Assembly: GCA_024232355.1 (NCBI GenBank)
Contig: JAAEPW010000179.1
Coordinates: 1-7,552, forward strand
Length of the DNA stretch: 7,552 nucleotides
Reading direction: 5' to 3'
Source: Chloroflexota bacterium
GTDB taxonomy: Bacteria; Chloroflexota; Anaerolineae; B4-G1
The translations under genes were made by a program, and so were the position numbers. Below, in pieces: positions 1 through 4,690 of this stretch. Each line of letters begins with the position of its first letter. The first letter of the stretch is position 1. The notes below the pieces were generated by a model, which did not search any database, was not told the DNA's origin, and was given only the letters and a program-made list of their open reading frames with translations.

Positions 1-509
1 CGCACGGGACGCATTTTGCGGTCGTGGTCACGGGTCGCTGGGAAACGATAGGCGTGAGACATCAAGCCATATTGAGGGGCGCTCCACGGGATCGGGCACC
101 ACCCCAGACCGCCATCCGACGAGAGCGGGATATAGAATACCTCCCTGACCTCTTGTTGGGTGAAGCATTGGTCGTAATAGCCCAACGTGATGGCGAGGCT
201 GGTCGGTCCACAATTGTTCCAGGTCTGGGCCTGGTGGTTCATCGGCTCTAGCAGTGCGCTGGCTGGCAGAGGGGTCGGGGTCGCCGTCGGCAAAGGGGTG
301 GGTGTGGGCGTGGGCGTGGGCGTGTGGGTAGGTGTATCCGTAGGTGGAACCGGCGTGTATGTAGGCGGGACTGGCGTGTTCGTGGGACGTGGGGTCTCGG
401 TCGGCGGTGCGGGTGTGGGCGTTGGCTCAAACTGTTGGCAAGCAACGAGCAGGATCAGAATGATAATCGCTATTGCGGTTGTAATGATTGATGGATTACG
501 AATAGACAC
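1..509 (-). CDS. Secreted lipoprotein with Thr/Pro linker and C39-like cysteine peptidase domain (3' end outside window)
   Basis: The gene reads leftward and leaves the window after 169 codons. GTG at 509-507 is the only plausible start: an in-frame TAG lies just upstream, and an AAGGA sits 13 nt before it. Seen: a basic N-terminus, a hydrophobic segment (about residues 8-23, rich in Ile/Leu), then L-V-A-C with Cys24 as the probable lipidated residue. Residues 29-83 are a Thr/Pro-rich linker, typical of Chloroflexota surface proteins. Residues 87-112 carry the sequence H-Q-A-Q-T-W-N-N-C-G-P-T-S-L, which matches the catalytic start of C39-like (Peptidase_C39_2) papain-fold peptidases: Cys100 as nucleophile and Gln95 as likely oxyanion residue. 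The catalytic His and Asp would lie outside the window. Residues after about 125 fit my memory of the family less well, so a divergent subfamily or a frameshift is possible. Inferred role: an outward-facing, lipid-anchored cysteine peptidase or inactive homologue. It is probably not part of the defence operon on the other strand. Confidence 0.78.
   Translation of the reverse strand, partial: MSIRNPSIITTAIAIIILILLVACQQFEPTPTPAPPTETPRPTNTPVPPTYTPVPPTDTPTHTPTPTPTPTPLPTATPTPLPASALLEPMNHQAQTWNNCGPTSLAITLGYYDQCFTQQEVREVFYIPLSSDGGLGWCPIPWSAPQYGLMSHAYRFPATRDHDRKMRPV
305..322. repeat. Short hexanucleotide tandem repeat encoding Thr-Pro linker
   Basis: Three perfect copies of TGGGCG (CGCCCA on the coding minus strand) sit inside a longer, degenerate G/T-rich stretch of about 297-334. 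On the minus strand this encodes alternating Thr and Pro in the lipoprotein linker, so it is a coding repeat likely to vary in length by slippage. Confidence 0.7.
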
Positions 510-522
510 GATTTTGCTCTGT

Positions 523-527
523 TCCTT
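523..527 (-). promoter_or_regulatory. Possible ribosome binding site of the lipoprotein gene
   Basis: AAGGA on the minus strand lies 13 nt before the GTG start at 509. The spacing is long, but no closer purine-rich match exists and no other start codon is available in this frame downstream of the TAG. Confidence 0.4.
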
Positions 528-670
528 ATGCCCCTATGGTTTGCGTGATCGGGCGCGAAAACCACGTTCTTGCAGTTTTTGTTCTTGATGGCGCTGGTCT
601 ATCATATACACTTGAGGCCAGGCAGTTGGTTCATCTTTTTGCCTTTACATTAAAATCGGAGATGGTAAAT

Positions 671-699
671 ATTGTAGCTCTCGTTCATGTGTGCTACAA
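671..699 (-). promoter_or_regulatory. Mirror-image promoter candidate facing the lipoprotein gene
   Basis: Because the site is palindromic, the minus strand reads the same boxes: TTGTAG at 699-694, 17 nt, TACAAT at 676-671. A transcript would begin near 664 and have a leader of roughly 155 nt before the GTG at 509. Whether both directions are active cannot be told from sequence. Confidence 0.4.
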
Positions 700-700
700 T
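672..700 (+). promoter_or_regulatory. Predicted sigma-70-type promoter of the restriction operon
   Basis: TTGTAG (672-677) as -35, exactly 17 nt, then TACAAT (695-700) as -10, which matches five of six consensus positions. Transcription would begin near 706-707, giving a leader of about 36 nt before the ATG at 743. This also argues against the longer reading frame that begins upstream of the promoter. Confidence 0.6.
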
Positions 701-742
701 ATGCAAAGTTCCACGACTCGGCTAAAAGCGCGAGATGATGAA

Positions 743-2281
743 ATGAACACTGAGTATTGGACCAGTATGCTTGTCGAGCAAATTCAACCCCAGTGTGAGC
801 CGATTCCCCCAGGGTTACGGGCGGATTTCGCTCCGGCGGTTGGCTGTCTCTACGAGTGGAGGGATTACTGGCTAGAATACCCAGATGCTGACACTCTAAA
901 GGCCGGGACAGAATCTTGCCTTTCACCCCGTCCCGGCCTCTTTAACCTACGCTTCGAGAACCAACTGGGTCTTGCCGCACTTCAACCCTTTGTTAATGAT
1001 CGCCCCTTGGCTCCACCGTACTATGTTGAAGTCATCTCCCCCAAGCGCCCATCTCCCGCCGCCCACCTGCGCTTTTACCGCACGCTTCTGGATGATCTCT
1101 TTGCACGTGCAGCCCGGCTGCCCTTCACCTTTGGCGGCCCCACTGCTCGTAGTGTGCTAGAGACCCTGCGCCCTCCCACGCCACTCTTTACCCTGCACTT
1201 TCTCCACCACTTTGCTCCTGCTCTAGGCGCAGCCATCGCCGTCATCCAGGCCGCCCCACACCGCAAACTGCGCGATTTTCCAGACCTGGTACCCCTGGCA
1301 AAAGTGGTCGAAGCTGATGCAGATGTATTGCTCAGTATTGTGCACTCCCCTGAACGGTGGGTTCCTGCCCGCGGTTTTGCCCTGGCACAACGGTTGAAGT
1401 ATCACGCGCCGGCCCACGTCTGGCAGCGCTGCCCGGAAGAGACAAGCAACACACCGGAAAACCGCTTTGTGCGGCACTTTTTCCAACAATTACTCACTGC
1501 TGCCGAGGCATTGCCCGCACAGCGTTGGTGGGCTAACGTTCCATCCACCCGTCAGGCCACTGTGCGTGAGGTCACGGCGTTGCTGCGGCACACTATCGTT
1601 CAGCCACCCCTGGCAAACGTCAGCCTGCTGCACCAGTTACCACTCAATTCCCAGGTTCTCCTGCGGCGCGATGGCTATCGCGAGGTGCTTGACCTGTGGC
1701 AACGTTTCCAGTATGCCCGCCGTCCGCTCTTTGCCCCACTTCAGCAGGCATTGGAAGTGCGGGACATTGCCACACTGTACGAATTCTGGTGCTTTTTCAA
1801 ATTAGCGGACGATATCCGAAAAACTCTCCGGGTGGAACCTGCGCTCCACCTGATAGTTTCGGACGCGTATGGACTACAGTGGCGATCAGAGGCCCGGTTC
1901 GGCAAATTGGGACGGCTGTTGTACAATCATACCTATTGCTGGCCCAACTCGTACTCTGTTCCACTGCGCCCTGACTTTGCCTGGGTAGTAGAGGACAAAC
2001 TCCAGGTCGTGTTGGATGCCAAGTTTCGTCTACAGTGGTTGGATTCAGCACAAAAAGCCAACAAGGAGAAAATACCCAACGCCACCGCCAAACGATCGGA
2101 TATCGACAAGATGCACGCCTACCGTGATGCATTGGGCATTCGCGCGGCGGTGGCTGTCTACCCTGGCGACCAGACCTTGTTCTACGACGTCCGTTGCGGA
2201 CGCTACGACACACTCACATTGAATGCACTACTGAACGGCGACCTTTCTGGTGTTGGCGCGATGCCACTCAAGCCGGGGTAA
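743..2281 (+). CDS. DUF2357 / PD-(D/E)XK nuclease-family protein, McrC-like restriction subunit
   Basis: A 512-residue protein that resembles the DUF2357-plus-PD-(D/E)XK partners of McrB-type motors. In such modification-dependent restriction systems this subunit binds the AAA+ motor and cuts DNA. Seen: residues 1-300 form the DUF2357-like part, with the conserved-looking T-P-E-N-R-F segment at 237-242. Residues about 340-490 form the nuclease: L-Y-E-F-W at 345-349, R-P-D-F with Asp411, then V-L-D-A-K with Asp425 and Lys427 as the metal-binding D...D-x-K core, and D-I-D-K-M-H-A-Y-R at 453-461, typical of the last core motif. All active-site residues are present, so it is probably active. The ATG at 743 is chosen because it is the first in-frame start downstream of the predicted transcription start; the frame stays open back to 536, across the promoter. 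No strong Shine-Dalgarno precedes it. It is longer than classic McrC (about 350 residues), as expected with the DUF2357 region. It is the first gene of the operon, 27 nt before the motor gene. Confidence 0.85.
   Translation: MNTEYWTSMLVEQIQPQCEPIPPGLRADFAPAVGCLYEWRDYWLEYPDADTLKAGTESCLSPRPGLFNLRFENQLGLAALQPFVNDRPLAPPYYVEVISPKRPSPAAHLRFYRTLLDDLFARAARLPFTFGGPTARSVLETLRPPTPLFTLHFLHHFAPALGAAIAVIQAAPHRKLRDFPDLVPLAKVVEADADVLLSIVHSPERWVPARGFALAQRLKYHAPAHVWQRCPEETSNTPENRFVRHFFQQLLTAAEALPAQRWWANVPSTRQATVREVTALLRHTIVQPPLANVSLLHQLPLNSQVLLRRDGYREVLDLWQRFQYARRPLFAPLQQALEVRDIATLYEFWCFFKLADDIRKTLRVEPALHLIVSDAYGLQWRSEARFGKLGRLLYNHTYCWPNSYSVPLRPDFAWVVEDKLQVVLDAKFRLQWLDSAQKANKEKIPNATAKRSDIDKMHAYRDALGIRAAVAVYPGDQTLFYDVRCGRYDTLTLNALLNGDLSGVGAMPLKPG
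897..944 (+). other. Intragenic GC-rich inverted repeat (RNA hairpin candidate)
   Basis: GGCCGGGAC (901-909) pairs perfectly with GTCCCGGCC (930-938) around a 20-nt loop. After a 2-nt bulge (939-940), TAAA (897-900) pairs with TTTA (941-944). It lies about 155 nt into the nuclease coding sequence and would form in the mRNA. It is terminator-like in stem strength but lacks a proper U-tract. Confidence 0.45.
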
Positions 2282-2296
2282 TCTGAAACACGCGAG

Positions 2297-2303
2297 AAGG
2301 AGG
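2297..2303 (+). promoter_or_regulatory. Strong ribosome binding site of the McrB-like gene
   Basis: AAGGAGG, a consensus Shine-Dalgarno, is 5 nt before the ATG at 2309. It fixes the start and suggests higher translation of the motor than of the upstream nuclease, which has no comparable site. This fits a hexameric motor needing more copies than its nuclease partner. Confidence 0.85.
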
Positions 2304-2308
2304 CTACG

Positions 2309-4630
2309 ATGACATTCCATTTTACTGAAGAGGATTTCAAGCGTTACGTCAAGCAAGCAGAACATGGTGGTCGGCACATCTGGCACGAACTCCAGGATCG
2401 ACTGGAAGCTGCGTTTGGGGTTTCCTTTTCAGCAGCGCCTTATGTGGCTCGCGGTGACCGTTTACAAAAGATATGGTTTACTCCAAAAGACACACCACGC
2501 CCTGCATGGCCACACCAGGCAATGTTTTTCCTGGCCCGGAGTATTCAACACAGACAATTGACTTTCGGCCTGATAGTCGAATGTCCCTCATTGAACTGGG
2601 CAGTAAAAGAAAGGCTGGATACAGATCGTGATGGTATGCGGCTCATTTCATCGTTGGAGAACAACCCTGGTTTTTCCGCTCAAGTTGACCATTTGATATC
2701 CCAACCGGATTGGAGTATCTGTTTCGAGGATCAGAGCCTGGATATCCCGGCAAAAAGCGCCGAGCTACTCGATACATTGAAGCGTATACCGGAGGATCAG
2801 TATTGGAGTGTTTCACTTCAGCGCACACTAACTGCTGAGGAAGCCATCGCCGCCGGTGAGGACATCGCCAATCAGATGATGGACGCCTACAAGACCGTGC
2901 GTCCTTTGTGGGAAGCAGTTATCCCCAAAGCCGATAGAGAATTTTTGCAAACTGGTATCAAGCAGCAAGTTCGCGCAACAGTTTCCCAAGCGCCATCGCC
3001 TTCATTTGATCTCCAGGCGGCCCTCGCCGACTCGCTCTCCGCCCAAGGTTTGATGTTCACCCCCTGGCAGATTGCCACCTTTTACACGGCACTTCAGACC
3101 AAAGGTTTTGTCATCCTTAGCGGCATCAGTGGGACCGGCAAGACCAAATTGGCTCAGGCTTTTGCCACGTTATTGCCTCAGTCCAGAAAGATCGCTTTAG
3201 TGGGCGCGTACACTAGCCCACCAATCAAAGATCAAGAATCTCGTCATGACAAGCGATTATTTGCTCATTGGTGGACTTATCCAATCCGCAGTGATGTCGA
3301 GGCTAAACTTGTCACCCCCTTTCGGTTGTATATCTATTATCAGGGACAAATTACCCATGTTTACACAGTTGCCGAGTTCAAGACCCAGGCTGGGGGAGAG
3401 GGCATAGCGAGTCCATGGCCGGACATTACCACACCGTCAGAAGTAGACAAGACTGGCCCAGAAGATCGCCATTCAGGGCAAAAGTTCAAGACTTGGTTCA
3501 AATCTATACCAATCACCAAGCTGGACACCCCTATCGCGTTTTCTGAAACACGTCCTTTGTGTGGGTATACCAACTACCCAGCAGCGCTCAGGGGCGCCCT
3601 AGTACCGATAGAGGACCCATTGCTTAGTTTCAACAATTGGATCTTTTGTCCGGTCCGTCCCGATTGGCGCGACAGCAAAAGCCTGTTGGGCTACTACAAC
3701 CCGCTGACCAGCACCTACGAATGGACGCCGTTCCTACGCTTCCTGCTGCGTACTGTCCAGAGTTACCGGACAGAGGACAGTCTGGCATGGTTCGTCATCC
3801 TCGACGAGATGAACCTGGCCCACGTAGAGTACTACTTTGCCGACCTGCTCAGTGTGTTGGAATCGGGGCGGGACGCTGACGGGTGGACCCGCGAGCCGCT
3901 GCGCCTGGCCTACCCCGACGATGCCAAGGGAGACCTGCCTCCACGCGAACTGAAACTCCCGCCCAACCTCTACGTCGTCGGCACAGTCAACGTGGACGAG
4001 ACAACACACGCCTTTAGCCCCAAGGTATTGGACCGTGCCTTTACCTTGGAGTTGACCGAGGCAGATTTTCGCGCCTACCCGCCTCAGAGTAGCAATACAG
4101 CCATCCTGACCGATGCCGAACGCCAGACACTGCTGAAACAGTTTTCCCGCGATGGAAAATTCGCACTCGTGGAAAAAGCCGTCATCGCCACGTACATTGC
4201 CGGTCACCCCGAGATTCGTAACCGGTTACAGACGCTCAACGATCTCTTGCATCCCCACAATCTCCACTTTGGCTACCGTGTCTTTGACGAGATCGTCGCC
4301 TTTCTCGCTGTTGCTGAAAAAAACAACCTGTATGCCAACCTGGGCGGGATGGAAGCCGCCTTTGATGCCGCCGTGTTGATGAAAATACTGCCAAAGTTCC
4401 ACGGCTCGCGAGGAAAGCTGGAGCGTCCGCTGCAAGCGGTGTTGGCCTGGTGCATAAATCCAGAAAACCCCGATCTGGCTTCCGTCCGCCAAGAGTTGGA
4501 GCAGATAGACAGCACTGCCGATCTCGAACCCGTGTGGGAAAAACTAACCTTTAGGCTTCCCTCAACCGCCCGACGGGTACAGCGGATGATGGGATCGCTT
4601 TATACCACCGGCTTTGCGGCCTTTGGCTAG
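2309..4630 (+). CDS. McrB-like AAA+ NTPase (restriction motor) with unrecognised N-terminal domain and insertion in the AAA+ core
   Basis: A 773-residue AAA+ protein of the McrB family. These form hexameric GTP- or ATP-driven rings that recognise modified DNA through an N-terminal domain and drive the nuclease subunit. Seen in order: residues 1-225, mixed alpha/beta, no motif I recognise, probably the target-recognition domain; Walker A G-I-S-G-T-G-K-T at 272-279; about 302-440, an extra segment not expected in a minimal McrB core; R-P-D-W at 450-453 and L-G-Y-Y-N-P-L at 460-466, typical of this family; Walker B V-I-L-D-E-M-N-L-A at 496-504 (Asp499, Glu500); sensor-1 region G-T-V-N-V-D-E at 558-564; L-D-R-A at 574-577 as likely arginine finger; F-G-Y-R at 654-657 in the sensor-2 helical region. 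All catalytic motifs look intact. The family's nucleotide may be GTP rather than ATP; sequence alone does not settle it. It lies directly downstream of its nuclease partner and 10 nt before the helicase gene. Confidence 0.88.
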   Translation: MTFHFTEEDFKRYVKQAEHGGRHIWHELQDRLEAAFGVSFSAAPYVARGDRLQKIWFTPKDTPRPAWPHQAMFFLARSIQHRQLTFGLIVECPSLNWAVKERLDTDRDGMRLISSLENNPGFSAQVDHLISQPDWSICFEDQSLDIPAKSAELLDTLKRIPEDQYWSVSLQRTLTAEEAIAAGEDIANQMMDAYKTVRPLWEAVIPKADREFLQTGIKQQVRATVSQAPSPSFDLQAALADSLSAQGLMFTPWQIATFYTALQTKGFVILSGISGTGKTKLAQAFATLLPQSRKIALVGAYTSPPIKDQESRHDKRLFAHWWTYPIRSDVEAKLVTPFRLYIYYQGQITHVYTVAEFKTQAGGEGIASPWPDITTPSEVDKTGPEDRHSGQKFKTWFKSIPITKLDTPIAFSETRPLCGYTNYPAALRGALVPIEDPLLSFNNWIFCPVRPDWRDSKSLLGYYNPLTSTYEWTPFLRFLLRTVQSYRTEDSLAWFVILDEMNLAHVEYYFADLLSVLESGRDADGWTREPLRLAYPDDAKGDLPPRELKLPPNLYVVGTVNVDETTHAFSPKVLDRAFTLELTEADFRAYPPQSSNTAILTDAERQTLLKQFSRDGKFALVEKAVIATYIAGHPEIRNRLQTLNDLLHPHNLHFGYRVFDEIVAFLAVAEKNNLYANLGGMEAAFDAAVLMKILPKFHGSRGKLERPLQAVLAWCINPENPDLASVRQELEQIDSTADLEPVWEKLTFRLPSTARRVQRMMGSLYTTGFAAFG

Positions 4631-4690
4631 AATCGTGAAAATGCACACGTCAGACATCACTGCAACTCTGAATACCCGCTTTAGGCTTCC
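4549..4690. repeat. 12-bp direct repeat spanning the gene junction
   Basis: CTTTAGGCTTCC occurs at 4549-4560, near the end of the motor gene, and at 4679-4690, near the start of the helicase gene. The copies are exactly 130 bp apart and encode F-R-L-P in both proteins with identical codons. The repeat is real, but it may be coincidental. Confidence 0.5.

Larger units (their letters stand above)
669..702. promoter_or_regulatory. Perfect 10-bp inverted repeat overlapping the divergent promoter (operator and/or bidirectional promoter)
   Basis: ATATTGTAGC (669-678) and GCTACAATAT (693-702) are exact reverse complements separated by 14 nt, with the dyad centre at 685.5. The arms contain the -35 and -10 elements described below. 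The site lies between two divergent genes. It could be the operator of a dimeric repressor, or simply the result of two identical promoters arranged face to face across the same DNA. No regulator gene is visible in the window. Confidence 0.6.

Noticed and set aside
297..334. Short tandem hexamers as a possible CRISPR or VNTR array
   Set aside because: The repeat unit is 6 bp with no spacers, it is coding, and it explains the Thr-Pro linker.
248..445. Minus-strand frame rich in Arg, His and Pro
   Set aside because: It is an out-of-frame reading of the lipoprotein linker and has no domain content.
187..588. Plus-strand open frame rich in Val-Gly repeats
   Set aside because: It is the antisense of the Thr/Pro linker of the minus-strand lipoprotein. 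The repeats come from the same hexamers, and the minus strand has a signal peptide, lipobox and peptidase motif.
536..742. Longer N-terminus for the DUF2357 nuclease (69 extra residues from ATG 536)
   Set aside because: It would require translation across the predicted promoter at 672-700, and the extra residues show no domain-like pattern. The ATG at 743 is the first in-frame start downstream of the predicted transcription start.
510..742. tRNA, small RNA or attachment site in the intergenic region
   Set aside because: No cloverleaf, terminator with U-tract or insertion-type direct repeats were seen. The only strong structure is the promoter palindrome; a 7-bp repeat GTTCTTG at 566 and 581 is too short to mean much.
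3734..4207. 157-codon minus-strand open frame inside the McrB-like gene
   Set aside because: It overlaps Walker B and the sensor motifs of the motor and has no domain or ribosome site of its own.
4614..4640. TTG start for the helicase gene, overlapping the motor gene by 17 nt
   Set aside because: It adds only nine residues without family match. ATG at 4641 is closer to where RecQ proteins usually begin, though overlap by translational coupling cannot be fully excluded.
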